Origin: Silicimonas sp.
Lineage (GTDB): Bacteria > Pseudomonadota > Alphaproteobacteria > Rhodobacterales > Rhodobacteraceae
Direction: 5' to 3'
Length of the DNA stretch: 45,793 nt
NCBI GenBank assembly: GCA_022826205.1
Contig: JAJDVJ010000043.1
Span: 1-45,793, forward strand
The translations under genes and the position numbers were made by a program. Position 1 is the first letter of the stretch, and every line of letters begins with the position of its first letter. The notes below the pieces were generated by a model. It was given only the letters and a program-made list of their open reading frames with translations, was not told where the DNA came from and ran no database searches. Positions 16,748-26,600 of this stretch are shown piece by piece.

Positions 16748-17420
16748 CGCTGTCGATCCTTCCATCCACCATTTCGATGTGACGCATTGACTGCTCCATC
16801 ACCCTGACGTCGTGAGTTCCGATCAGAAAGGTTGTGCCGTGTTCGCGATTGAGGCTGCGCATCAGGTCGACAAGTTCAAGAGCGTTCTTGGAGTCGAGGT
16901 TGGCCGTGGGCTCATCGGCCAGAACGATGGTCGGGCGAGACACCAGCGCGCGGGCGACGGCGACCCGTTGTTGTTGCCCGCCCGACATCTTGCCGGGACG
17001 GCGGTCTTCCATTCCGGAAAGCCCAACCTCCTTGATTGCCTCCATCGCACGGTCGTGGCGTTCGGAAGCGGCAACACCCTGCAATTGCAGCACGAATTCG
17101 ATGTTCTCGCGCGCCGACAGGACCGGAATCAGGTTGTAAGACTGGAAGACAAAGCCGATTTTCGATAGCCTCAAGTCCGAGAGTTGGGACCGGGAAATCC
17201 CGCTCAGTGGCAACCCGTCAACGGACACCTCACCCGAGGTTGGCTCATCAAGGGCGCCAATCATGTTGAGAAGCGTGGTCTTGCCTGATCCCGATGGCCC
17301 GGCAAGCGTCGCAATGTCGCCGGGCATGATGTCCAGATCGACATCCCTGAGCGCATGCACGGCCAGTTCGCCCTTTCCAAAGGTCTTGGACAGGCCGCGG
17401 CAGGTGACGATCGGGTCCAT
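16728..17420 (-). CDS. ABC transporter ATPase, LolD/MacB type
   Basis: A 230-residue ATPase of the lipoprotein-release/macrolide-export class. Walker A GPSGSGKTTLLNMIGALD is near residue 40, Q-loop VFQSYNLIPVLSA near 91, signature MSGGQQQR near 144, Walker B IVLADEPTANLD near 164 and switch GTHD near 197. The LolD-specific feature GxLDxPTSG is present as GALDEPTSG. All catalytic residues are intact. It is encoded 13 bases after the upstream permease gene and overlaps the beta-barrel gene. Partners are the two permeases at 17434-19877. Confidence 0.9.
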   Translation of the reverse strand: MDPIVTCRGLSKTFGKGELAVHALRDVDLDIMPGDIATLAGPSGSGKTTLLNMIGALDEPTSGEVSVDGLPLSGISRSQLSDLRLSKIGFVFQSYNLIPVLSARENIEFVLQLQGVAASERHDRAMEAIKEVGLSGMEDRRPGKMSGGQQQRVAVARALVSRPTIVLADEPTANLDSKNALELVDLMRSLNREHGTTFLIGTHDVRVMEQSMRHIEMVDGRIDSDARSSA

Positions 17421-17433
17421 GCTTTGTTCCTTC

Positions 17434-18663
17434 CTAGGTCTCTCGCCGCATGGCTTCTACCGGACGGCATTTCGAGGCCCGTCGCGCGGGCCAGAGCGCA
17501 ACCAAAATGCCAAGAAGCCAAATCAGTCCCGGGAACAGGATGAATGCGTCCGGTTCGTAATCCAGATAGATGATCTCGCCAGTCTGAACCATCTCCATGG
17601 CCCGGGCAAAGGCCGAGAAATCGATGCCGTCGCTGACCGACCAGATGGTCACGGCTGCCAGGACCATACCCAAAAGGACCCCGACGCCGATCAGCAATGC
17701 GTTTTCGATGGTGACCATCATGAGAACACGGCGTGGCTTCATCCCAAGCGCACGCAGCAGCCCGAATTCCTGCGTTCGTTCGAAGACCGCCATCAGTTGG
17801 GTGTTGACGATGCCGATCGCCATCAGCGCAAAAACGATGCCGAGCCAGACATGGATAAAGACACCCATGTAGCTGTCCATCGACGCCAGGAACAGATTGA
17901 GGTCCTTCCAGCTGCGGACGTCAAGGGCGGGTGCCGCTTCGGCCAGCGCCGCCACGGTGTCCTCCAATGCCATCTCCTCCTGCAGAACGAAGACGATCTG
18001 GGCGATCTCGCCCTCAAGGCCAAGAAACATTTGCGACGCCGCGCGTCCGGTAAAGACATAAAGGCTCTCGGTCGCCTTGTCGGCGTCGTAGATGCCAACC
18101 ACATCGAAGCTCTGTTCGGACATCCCGCCTTCTGTGTTCTGCGACATCAGGATCACGCGGCGACCGAGCCCGGTTTTCAGCCGCTCGACCATATGCAGCC
18201 CCAAGACGGCCGAGTCGTCATCGCTGCTGTTCAGATATCGACCTTCGGCGATCTTGCCGGGGATCGACGAAATCCGTGCTTCGGCGGTGGGGTCGACGCC
18301 GACAATTGTGGCCGGCAAGGTCTTGTACTCGCTTTGAACCACCCCTGGGACGACGACACGGGTTGTCCAGTCGCCTACCGCAGGTGCCTCCAGCGCCGAG
18401 GTGAGGTTCTGGTCGGGTGGATCCATCAACGTCTCAATTGAAGGATCGTCCATGTAACCTTCGGCATGGATCTGTCCTGACCCGAGAAGAAGTTGAAGTG
18501 TCGTTTCCTTCGAGCTCTTGGCCCAGGCAATCATGAATGCATTGAAAAACAGAATCGACCAAACCCCAATGGCCACAACGATCAGCGTGATGCCGGTGCG
18601 ACGCGGGTTCCGCCACAGATTTCGCCAAGCGAGCGGCAACATGGTCTTGAGGCCGTCGATCAT
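17434..18663 (-). CDS. FtsX/LolC-type ABC permease, second of the pair
   Basis: A 409-residue inner-membrane protein with the MacB/LolC layout: N-terminal helix (about 21-43, after LAWRNLWRNPRRTGITL), a periplasmic domain of about 220 residues, then three C-terminal helices forming the FtsX domain. FERTQEFGLLRALGMKPRRV near residue 320 is the coupling motif of this class. The ATG at 18663 overlaps the upstream permease stop (ATGA), so I did not use the longer frame reaching 18810. Similar in plan to the preceding gene but clearly diverged, suggesting a LolC/LolE-like heterodimer. Confidence 0.88.
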   Translation of the reverse strand: MIDGLKTMLPLAWRNLWRNPRRTGITLIVVAIGVWSILFFNAFMIAWAKSSKETTLQLLLGSGQIHAEGYMDDPSIETLMDPPDQNLTSALEAPAVGDWTTRVVVPGVVQSEYKTLPATIVGVDPTAEARISSIPGKIAEGRYLNSSDDDSAVLGLHMVERLKTGLGRRVILMSQNTEGGMSEQSFDVVGIYDADKATESLYVFTGRAASQMFLGLEGEIAQIVFVLQEEMALEDTVAALAEAAPALDVRSWKDLNLFLASMDSYMGVFIHVWLGIVFALMAIGIVNTQLMAVFERTQEFGLLRALGMKPRRVLMMVTIENALLIGVGVLLGMVLAAVTIWSVSDGIDFSAFARAMEMVQTGEIIYLDYEPDAFILFPGLIWLLGILVALWPARRASKCRPVEAMRRET

Positions 18664-19877
18664 GATGCCATCGCCTTCACCGGTTCCAGCCCGAGGACGC
18701 GGCGATAGGGCACGATGCCCAGAACCGCAATGGAAAGAACAATCGCAAGTGGCCCGAACAGCACGCGAAACGGTGTCATTGCCGGATAGAAACGCGCCGG
18801 CATTCCCCAAGATTCATAAATCTCGGACAATCCTTCAATGGCGATGCCGACCTGCTGCACCCAATACGTCAGGGCCATGCCAAGAAGGATGCCCAGCCCG
18901 TTGCCGAACAGCGAAAGAAAGATCATTTCCATCCAGACCATGCGACCGATCCAGCGGCGCTTCATCCCAATCGCCAGAAGAACCCCGAACTCGCGCGTGC
19001 GCTCCAGAACCGACATGTAAAGAGTGTTGAGAGTGATGAAGACGACGACCACCACCAGCGTGACATAGATCATCACTGCGGTGATCATGTCGGCTGCGAT
19101 GGCCTCTTCAACATCGGGGCGCAGTTCGGCCCAGTTGAGATACACTACCCCATGCCGTGCGGCCACTGCCCGCAACTCGGGCTCGACCCGCACCACGTCG
19201 GGCAAGTCCTCTCCAGCAACAGCAATGGCATGGACGCCGCCCGCCATTAGAAAGGTCTCGGAAAATCGCGCAAGCGGCATCTGCGCGAAGGCGCGATCAA
19301 GCTCCGGGACCTTGGACTTGAATATCCCGACCACCTCCAGAACGTCGACGGCCACCGAACCATCGCGTCCCGAACCCAACAGCGCAACGCGGTCGCCAAG
19401 ACCCAACCGCAGATTGCGCGCCAGTCCGTCACCCAGCACAATTGCGTCGCGGTCATCAGGCGTGAGGCTGCGGCCCCGCTCGACCAGACCGGACAACGTC
19501 GAGACTTCCGGCTCAAGCGCCGGGTCGATCCCGAGGATCGCGACAGCAAAGCTGCGCTCCCCTCTGGCCAATAGCCCGAAGCCAGTTCCGCGGGCCGTTG
19601 CCACCGTGATTCCGGGAACACGCTCAAGATCGGCCAAGAGCGCCGCCGGGTCGGCAATGACCCTGTCCATCTCGGGGTCGTCCTTGTAACCTTCGATCTG
19701 AAACTGGCCGAAACCGTCAGCGATGCGCAGCATGCTGGACTTCATCGTGTCGTAGGCCGCGAGTTGAAGAGACAGCATGAACACCAGAAGCATCGACGTG
19801 AACGCCATGCCGAGAACCGACAGAGAGGTTCGGATTGGTTGGCGCCAGATATTTCGCCAGGCGAGCGCGGCTATCAA
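18660..19877 (-). CDS. FtsX/LolE-type ABC permease, first of the pair
   Basis: A 405-residue permease with one N-terminal helix (following LAWRNIWRQPIRTSLS), a periplasmic domain and three C-terminal helices. The FtsX coupling motif reads LERTREFGVLLAIGMKRRW near residue 300. The periplasmic part starts with GQFQIEGYKDDPEMD, closely paralleled in the partner protein (GQIHAEGYMDDPSIE), which supports descent from a duplication. It starts 3 bases after the LolA-like gene and shares ATGA with the next permease. Such permeases extract substrates from the outer leaflet of the inner membrane and hand them to a periplasmic partner. Confidence 0.88.
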   Translation of the reverse strand: MIAALAWRNIWRQPIRTSLSVLGMAFTSMLLVFMLSLQLAAYDTMKSSMLRIADGFGQFQIEGYKDDPEMDRVIADPAALLADLERVPGITVATARGTGFGLLARGERSFAVAILGIDPALEPEVSTLSGLVERGRSLTPDDRDAIVLGDGLARNLRLGLGDRVALLGSGRDGSVAVDVLEVVGIFKSKVPELDRAFAQMPLARFSETFLMAGGVHAIAVAGEDLPDVVRVEPELRAVAARHGVVYLNWAELRPDVEEAIAADMITAVMIYVTLVVVVVFITLNTLYMSVLERTREFGVLLAIGMKRRWIGRMVWMEMIFLSLFGNGLGILLGMALTYWVQQVGIAIEGLSEIYESWGMPARFYPAMTPFRVLFGPLAIVLSIAVLGIVPYRRVLGLEPVKAMAS

Positions 19878-19880
19878 GGG

Positions 19881-20666
19881 TCAGTCCCGTGGGTTCTGAA
19901 GGTTTGACCTGGTGAACAGGTATGAGGGGATGGGAATGTCAAACTCAGCCGATTCAGTGGTGAGGCGCGTGAACTGCCCGGGCTTGGCATCCGTCCGCAT
20001 GGTCATCACTACCGGATAGGGGCGTCCGCCGATCCTGCCGACGCGGTCGGTCGTCATGACCCTTACGCGTTTGCCGACCTGATCGTAATACTCGACCTCC
20101 ATCAACACGCCGTCCGTGCGGATCGTCAAAACTTGTTTGCCCCAGACCACTGGAACACCCCGTTTCGGAACCGATTCAATTACATGTGCCCGTCCGCCCG
20201 CGACGTTCACCATGCCTCTCAGCGTATGCGTGTAATCATCGATCACCTTGTCCGACCGGGCCAGATCGTCATAGGAAAAGTCCGACCCCATCCAGCTTCG
20301 CGACATGGCGCTGGCGGGCAGCTTGATGACCTGGTTGAGCTTTGGATTGAAGACATGGGTCGAATTGCCAACCTGCAGGGTCGCATTGCCAGCATCGCGA
20401 GCTGGTGCGGTGAATCGGACAAGTGCCTTCTTTTCGCCCTGCGTCCAGCTCTTCATCGTTAGGTTGCGCGTGCCCGAAGCGCGATTGATCGTCATCGACG
20501 TCGTCACGTGGCTGCTGTCTGCGCGCCAGTTGTCGAAGGTCGCCCGCAGGATCGATCTCGCGTCTTGAGCCGCGGCCATGTTCGGAACAAGAGCGCCTGC
20601 TGACAGTGCGACGGTCGTACCAAGCAGCATTGCAAGGACCGATCGGCGGAAGGGTTCCTGTAACAT
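19881..20666 (-). CDS. LolA-like outer-membrane lipoprotein-sorting protein
   Basis: A 261-residue periplasmic protein. The signal peptide runs to about residue 33 (VLAMLLGTTVALSAGAL...AAA). The mature part matches the COG2834/PF17131 'outer membrane lipoprotein-sorting' family: TFDNWRADSSHVTTSMTI, then FTAPARDAGNATLQVG and VFNPKLNQVIKLPASAMSRSWMGSDFSYDDL, a conserved core. The fold is a LolA/LolB-like half barrel that can hold acyl chains. ATG 20666 was preferred over the open frame reaching 20912 because it gives a clean signal peptide. It heads the five-gene operon and would carry a lipid or lipoprotein from the permeases to the outer membrane. Confidence 0.85.
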   Translation of the reverse strand: MLQEPFRRSVLAMLLGTTVALSAGALVPNMAAAQDARSILRATFDNWRADSSHVTTSMTINRASGTRNLTMKSWTQGEKKALVRFTAPARDAGNATLQVGNSTHVFNPKLNQVIKLPASAMSRSWMGSDFSYDDLARSDKVIDDYTHTLRGMVNVAGGRAHVIESVPKRGVPVVWGKQVLTIRTDGVLMEVEYYDQVGKRVRVMTTDRVGRIGGRPYPVVMTMRTDAKPGQFTRLTTESAEFDIPIPSYLFTRSNLQNPRD

Positions 20667-20927
20667 CGCGAGCCCATTCGTCGTCTTGCACGATTGCCCA
20701 ATCAGCACTCGCACAACAAACGGAAGTTCGGACCGGGTGGTTCGGTTGTCAAGATGCATTTGGTTCGTGCGCCAGGGTATTTCAAACCATCCGTCGAAGC
20801 TAGCCACCAACATGCCGTGTGTCCGCCGCAGGCAAATTGCCATCTGTCCGGTCCATGGCGAGATCCTCCACGGGACGCGATGTTCTGTCGTCCCGGCACA
20901 GAGTTTCCTCAAAGCACTGCGTTGCGT

Positions 20928-21377
20928 CTAGCTATCCGGCTTCCGGTATACGCCCTGTTCCTTCAAGGCATCGATCACCTCCACGGGCATGTAGGTCTCG
21001 TCGTGCTTTGCGAGGAGGTCATCGGCCCGAAACACGCCGTTCACGTAATATCCCTTTGCTATGGTACCCTGCCCCTCTCCGAACAGATCCGGGGCCGGAT
21101 CTGCTCCTACATATGTCACAGGAACCTCCGCTGCACCGTCGGTGACAACAAAGGAGAACCGCACGCCTTCAACTCCTGTCATCGAGCCGTCCTTCACCAG
21201 CCCGCCCAGCTGAAAGTACTCATCTTCCGCAGGCGGTGAGGCCAAAACTTCGCTCGGGGACCGAAAGAACTGGAACGCGTCCTTTGGCAGAAACCATAGC
21301 ACAACCAGCATGCCGACAAGGCATGCGCCCGCAAGCGCAAGGACCTGTATGCGCCGTTGCTTCTTCAGGCCTTTCAT
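20928..21377 (-). CDS. ccmE: Cytochrome c maturation haem chaperone CcmE
   Basis: A 149-residue membrane-anchored haem chaperone that accepts haem from CcmC and passes it to CcmF/H for attachment to apocytochromes c. An N-terminal helix (VLALAGACLVGMLVVLWFL) anchors it facing the periplasm. The family core is present: GGLVKDGS, V.VTYVG..PDLFGEGQG and the haem-binding His in LLAKHDETYMP near residue 124. The start MKGLKKQRRIQ is standard. It lies downstream of argC, a pairing I recall from Rhodobacter (cycJ). CcmF and CcmH, which often follow, are absent here; the LolA-like gene begins 261 bases further on. Confidence 0.93.
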   Translation of the reverse strand: MKGLKKQRRIQVLALAGACLVGMLVVLWFLPKDAFQFFRSPSEVLASPPAEDEYFQLGGLVKDGSMTGVEGVRFSFVVTDGAAEVPVTYVGADPAPDLFGEGQGTIAKGYYVNGVFRADDLLAKHDETYMPVEVIDALKEQGVYRKPDS

Positions 21378-21564
21378 CCGCTCACTCCGTGCAGAAGACG
21401 CGATTGGTGGATCCTGGTCCGACGGCTAGCAATTTCACTCGGCGACTTCCTGAATGACCGACGGCGCGCAGTAGCATCCATGATCTCCGATCCAGGATGC
21501 AGAGGCAAATTGCCGAACGCTGACTGCAGAAGGTCCGTAGGCTGCATCCAGGGGCGCCCATGCT

Positions 21565-22593
21565 TCACGGATAGACTGGTGCGGCCATGAGCCCGGCTGT
21601 TTCGTCTTCGCCGAGCATCAGGTTTGCGTTCTGGATCGCCTGCCCGCTCGATCCCTTGGTCAGGTTGTCAAGCACTACAATCACGGTCGCGACCCGCTCG
21701 CGCCGATCCCCCACCACGCCAATATGGCAGAAGTTCGAGGCCCTCACATGCTTCATCTGCGGGACTTGGCCGAACGGCAGCACATGGATGAAGATCTCGT
21801 CGCCGTAGACCATGTTCAGTGCCGAATGAACCTGCTCGGGCACACCCTTCACGTAGCAGGTCATGACAATGCCTCGCGTGGATGGCAGAAGGTGCGGCGT
21901 CAGCGTGACTTTGGGCCTGCCTTCTGCCAGCTTTGCCAGTTCCTGATCGAATTCCCCGAGATGCCGATGAGTGCCGCCCACTGAATACGGCATCACGTTG
22001 TCTTCCATCTCGGCCATCAGCAGATGTTCCTTAACCGACCGCCCCGCACCGGAAACGGACGCCTTCAAATCCAGAACGATGTCGTTGAAATCTATGCACT
22101 TCTCCATGAACAGGGGGCGCAAGCCATAGAGGCCGGCCGCCGCGTTGCAGCCAGTACCCGCGACCAGCCGCGCTGACCGAATATCCTCCCGATAGAACTC
22201 TGTCAGGCCGTAGACCGCCTCTTCCTGCAGTTCCATTGCCGCATGGGGCTTGCCGTACCACGTCTCGTAGGCGCCGGGATCATGCAGCCGAAAGTCCGCC
22301 GAAAGGTCGACGACCTTCACGTCCGGGGGAACGGATGGAATGACGGCGTGGCTTGTTGCGTGCGGGAGCGCGCAGAATGCGAGGTCAATTCCTGACCAAT
22401 CAACTTGATCGATGGCGATCAGGTGAGGCAGCTTCATGTGTCCAAGTTGCGGAAACACGGTTGACATTGGCTGGCCCGCTTTCCGGTCTCCGGTCAACGT
22501 AGCGATCCGGAACGAGGGGTGCGTCGAGATCAGCCGAACAAGTTCGGCGCCTGTATATCCGCTGGCGCCAAGAATGGCGACGTGATGGGGCAT
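21565..22593 (-). CDS. argC: N-acetyl-gamma-glutamyl-phosphate reductase
   Basis: Third step of arginine biosynthesis: NADPH-dependent reduction of N-acetylglutamyl phosphate to the semialdehyde. It has 342 residues. The dinucleotide-binding loop [15 protein letters not shown] is at residues 7-21. The active-site Cys is in [18 protein letters not shown], the variant with GCN in place of GCYP that I associate with alphaproteobacterial ArgC. The conserved STRGI near residue 238 is present. ATG 22593 was chosen because AGGAGGG lies about 7 bases upstream; the frame extends 8 codons further to 22617. Confidence 0.93.
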   Translation of the reverse strand: MPHHVAILGASGYTGAELVRLISTHPSFRIATLTGDRKAGQPMSTVFPQLGHMKLPHLIAIDQVDWSGIDLAFCALPHATSHAVIPSVPPDVKVVDLSADFRLHDPGAYETWYGKPHAAMELQEEAVYGLTEFYREDIRSARLVAGTGCNAAAGLYGLRPLFMEKCIDFNDIVLDLKASVSGAGRSVKEHLLMAEMEDNVMPYSVGGTHRHLGEFDQELAKLAEGRPKVTLTPHLLPSTRGIVMTCYVKGVPEQVHSALNMVYGDEIFIHVLPFGQVPQMKHVRASNFCHIGVVGDRRERVATVIVVLDNLTKGSSGQAIQNANLMLGEDETAGLMAAPVYP

Positions 22594-22649
22594 CTGAGCC
22601 CTCCTTCGGGAAATCATGAGTGTCTAGCGCGACAAGAGTCGCGCGGCAA

Positions 22650-23462
22650 TCACGCAGCGTGAAACTCCGTCTTCCGTCGAAGGAACCGAGTCGCCTGATC
22701 GGTAACGCGTTGTGGGTCGCCAGTGGTCAGGAACATCGGGATCTCCCCAGTGCCACGCATTTCGGGATGCCGCTCCAGATAGTCGGCCAAGCTGTCGGCC
22801 ACAAGAGCCGGCTGGCTGTACACCTTGACGTCAGGTCCCAATGCGGCCCTGAACTCATCCTCCACGATCGGGTAATGTGTGCACCCAAGAACTGCCGCTT
22901 CCGGCACTGGCATCTTCCGCCTCAGCGCCTCGACATGGCTCCGCACAAGCGCGCCAGCCAGGATCATGTCACCCTCCTCGATGGCATCAACAATGCCTGC
23001 ACAGGCCTGCGCCTCCACGTCTACACCGATCGCACGGAATGCCAACTCGCGCTGGAACGCACGGTTTCGAACCGTGGCCGGAGTCGCAAAGAGCGCCACG
23101 TTCTTTAGCTCCACTTCGCGGGGCGGCGAATTGTCGCCCCACTGCCGTTCGGTCAAGGCCTCGATCAACGGCACAAACACGCCAAGCACTCGCTTGTCGG
23201 GCGGGACCCACTCTTCCTGGATCCGCCGGAGCGCGGCCGACGACGCGGTGTTGCATGCGAGGACGACCAGGTCGCAGCCGGCTTGGAACAGCCGCGAAAC
23301 TCCTTGAGTGGTCAACTCGTAAATGTCGTCGAAATCGCGAACTCCATATGGCGTGTGTGCGTTGTCGCCAAAGTAGACGAATGGCACGTCGGGAAGCCGC
23401 CGTGCCACGGCCTTGTAGACGGTCAAGCCGCCCAACCCGCTGTCAAACAATCCCACCGCCAT
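22650..23462 (-). CDS. murI: Glutamate racemase
   Basis: Makes D-glutamate for peptidoglycan. The 270-residue protein begins [15 protein letters not shown], with the catalytic first Asp/Ser. [11 protein letters not shown] lies near residue 32, the first catalytic Cys in ACNTAS near 70, and the second in LGCTHYPIV near 180, followed by the expected His. Both acid-base cysteines are therefore present. ATG 23462 gives the canonical N-terminus; the open frame upstream to 23531 would add 23 unrelated residues. The ribosome-binding site is weak. It lies between argC and the large oxidoreductase gene, all on the minus strand. Confidence 0.92.
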   Translation of the reverse strand: MAVGLFDSGLGGLTVYKAVARRLPDVPFVYFGDNAHTPYGVRDFDDIYELTTQGVSRLFQAGCDLVVLACNTASSAALRRIQEEWVPPDKRVLGVFVPLIEALTERQWGDNSPPREVELKNVALFATPATVRNRAFQRELAFRAIGVDVEAQACAGIVDAIEEGDMILAGALVRSHVEALRRKMPVPEAAVLGCTHYPIVEDEFRAALGPDVKVYSQPALVADSLADYLERHPEMRGTGEIPMFLTTGDPQRVTDQATRFLRRKTEFHAA

Positions 23463-23601
23463 TTGTGTCTGCCCATCCGCATTCCGTCCGTCATGCGCAC
23501 CGAACCGAAGCCCGATCCGCCTTGGCAGCACGCCATATGTGCAGTGTCAGGGAAAGTCCATTGCCGGCAATCCGGCGAGCCTTAGATCCAGTCAGCCCGC
23601 G

Positions 23602-26600
23602 CTACTCTGCGGCAGTGCTAGCGACCGCGGCCACTCCGGCCCGGAAGGATTGAAGCAGCTTCTCCCGACGCTCGGCAGCCTTCTGCGCGTTGGCTTCCTT
23701 CACTGGACCAAAGCCACGCACATCCAGCGGCAATTCGGCAAGCGCGATAGCTGCTCCGATATTGCGGGCCGGATCAGCCAGAACTTCCGCCATGTCGCAT
23801 TCGTATTGCTGGATCAATTGCCGTTCCATCCGACGCTCGGCGCCGTAACCAAAGGGGTTGAACGGCGTGCTGCGCAACCACTTGAGACGAGCAAGCAGCG
23901 GCCAAATCCGTTCCGCATATGCGCCAAAAGCCCGCTTTCCGGGTCGTCCGGACGCGTCGTGTCCCGGCAAGAAAGGTGGTGACAGATGAAACGTGAGTCT
24001 CAGGTTTCCGTCAAACACCTCTTCGGCCTTGGCACGTGTTCCGGAAAGAAGCCGAGCAACCTCGAATTCATCCTTGTATGCCAACACCTTGTGATAGCCC
24101 TTAGCGATCGCCTCCTGAAGCGCAGGATCGTCAGCCTGATCAACCAGCTCGCGGTACCGTTGAGCCAGCTTCCGAGACTGGTAGGCGGCAAGATGCTTGG
24201 CGCGAAACTCGATCCTTTCTTCAAGTGTTCTTGGCAGGCGTGTCACGTCACTGGTTGCCAGGCGAACCGCCTTGTCCGGATTGACCGCCGCCCACCGGCC
24301 GATCTCAAAGGCACGCATGTTTTCCTTTACGCGCGTATCGTTCAGCTCGATGGCGCGCATGATTGCTGTCCGGCTAAGCGGCAGTTGGCCGGACTGCCAG
24401 GAAGCACCCAGCAGAACCATGTTCGAATAGATCGAGTCACCTAGCGTGAACTCGGCAAGCGCGAACGCGTCGAGGCAAATCAACCCACCCCGCAGCGCGG
24501 CCTCCAGCGACAGCCTGAGCTGGTCTGCGGGAATGTGAAAGTCAGGATCCCTCGTGAAGTCCCCGGTCACCGTCTCATGCATGTTGACAACGCCACAGGT
24601 CCGACCAGCCTTGACAAGCTCGAGGGTCTTGTGGCCTGCGGAAACGACAAGATCCCCGCCAATCAACGTGTCCGCCTCGCAAACTGCGACGCGAATGGCG
24701 GTAATGTCCTCAGGTGCATTAGCGATTCGGCAGTGAATGTGGACCGCACCGCCCTTCTGCGCGAGCCCCGCCATCTCCATCATTCCTGCTGCCTTTCCAT
24801 CGAGATGCGCGGCCATCGCAAGCAGCGCGCCGACGGTAACGACGCCAGTTCCGCCGACACCTGTGATAACGACGTTGTGGGTGCCCTCAATGGATGGCAA
24901 CTCGGGGGCTGCCAACTCTCCGGTCTCAAGGTCCACCATCGCACGTTTCCGAGGCTGCCCGCCCGTGACGGTCACGAAGGAAGGGCAAAATCCGCTCAGG
25001 CAGGAGTAGTCCTTGTTGCAGGACGACTGGTCGATCGCCCGCTTGCGCCCGAACTCGGTCTCGACAGGCACGACGGAAACGCAATTCGATTGAATTCCGC
25101 AGTCGCCACAGCCCTCGCAGATGTCGGTGTTGATGAACACGCGCCGGTCGGGATCCGGAAACGCGTCGCGTTTCCGGCGGCGCCTTTTTTCAGCCGCGCA
25201 AGTCTGGATGTAGATGATTGCGCTCACGCCATCGGTTTCGGCCATGCGCGCCTGCACTTCCGGCAGTCTCGCTCGCTCATGCCACCCGACCTCCCCAGGG
25301 AACGCCGCCCGGTCCGGTGCTTCCTTGGCGTCGAAGACGACGGCCACGTTCCTGACGCCCATTGCCAGCAGTTCGCGCGCGATCCGCTCCGGCCGCAGGT
25401 CGCCATCATTCTTCTGGCCACCCGTCATCGCGACCGCGTCGTTGTAGAGAATCTTGAACGTGATGTTCACGTCCGCCGCGAGAGCGGCCCGGATTGCCAG
25501 AATTCCGGAATGGTTATAGGTTCCGTCACCCAGGTTCTGGAACACATGCCTCCGACTGGAAAACGGCGCCTCGCCGATCCAGTTAGCGCCTTCGGCACCC
25601 ATGTGCGTGAACCCGCTGGTCTCCCGGTCCATCCAGAGCGTCATGAAGTGGCAACCGATACCTGCGTAGGCGCGTGATCCGTCCGGCACTTTCGTCGACG
25701 TGTTGTGCGGGCATCCTGAACAGAAATAGGGCAGGCGCGCCGCGATATCCGGAGCATTGGCACGGGCTCGAGCGGCCGTCACCATATCGAGGCCAGCCCT
25801 GATCCGGTCCGTGCCTCGTCCCTCTTCAACAAGAATGCCGCCGATCTTCTCCGCGATCATCGCCGGATCCAGCGCGAACCGGGTCGGGAACAGTTCCTCC
25901 TGGTGCATTCCGCCGGCACCGCCCTTGTACCAGCCGTAGACCCTGCGTCCGCGGCGATCATCGAAGATTGCCTCCTTGACCTGCACCTCGATCAGCTTCC
26001 GCTTTTCCTCGACCACGACGATCAGTTCTAAACCCTCGGCCCAATCGTGAAATCCCTTCATGTCGAGCGGGAATGTCTGGCCCACCTTGTAGGTCGTCAG
26101 CCCGAGGCGTCCGGCCTCATCCTCGTCGATGCCCAGAAGGTTGAGAGCATGATTCAGGTCGAGCCAGTTCTTGCCTGCCGCAACGAAGCCGATCTTGGCT
26201 CCCCGGCTGCCCCAAACCCGGCGGTCGATCCGGTTCGCACGAGAAAACGCCTCCGCCGCAAATCGCTTGTAGTCGATGATCCTGGCTTCCTGTTCGATCC
26301 AGTGATCGCCAAGCCGGATATTGAGGCCACCTTCAGGCATCGCGAATTCGGGCTCGACAAATGACATTCGGTCAATGCGGCCATCGATCACGGAGGTCAC
26401 CTCGACCGTGTCCTTCATCATCTTCAATCCGCACCAGGTCCCCGAGAAACGTGACAGTGCATACCCGTAGAGTCCAAGATCCAGGATTTCCTGAACGCCG
26501 GCCGGTGACAGCACCGGCATGTAGGCGTCGACCAGTGCCCAATCCGACTGGTGGCACACTGTCGAACTCTCGCCCGTGTGATCATCCCCCAGGGCCATGA

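Noticed and set aside
17263-18441. A 392-codon plus-strand frame opposite the Lol-like permease
   Set aside because: The reverse strand encodes a clear FtsX-type permease and this translation is a His/Asp-rich shadow.
24535-25677. A 380-codon plus-strand frame inside the oxidoreductase gene
   Set aside because: It is antisense to the Fe-S and TPP domains of a well-conserved enzyme.
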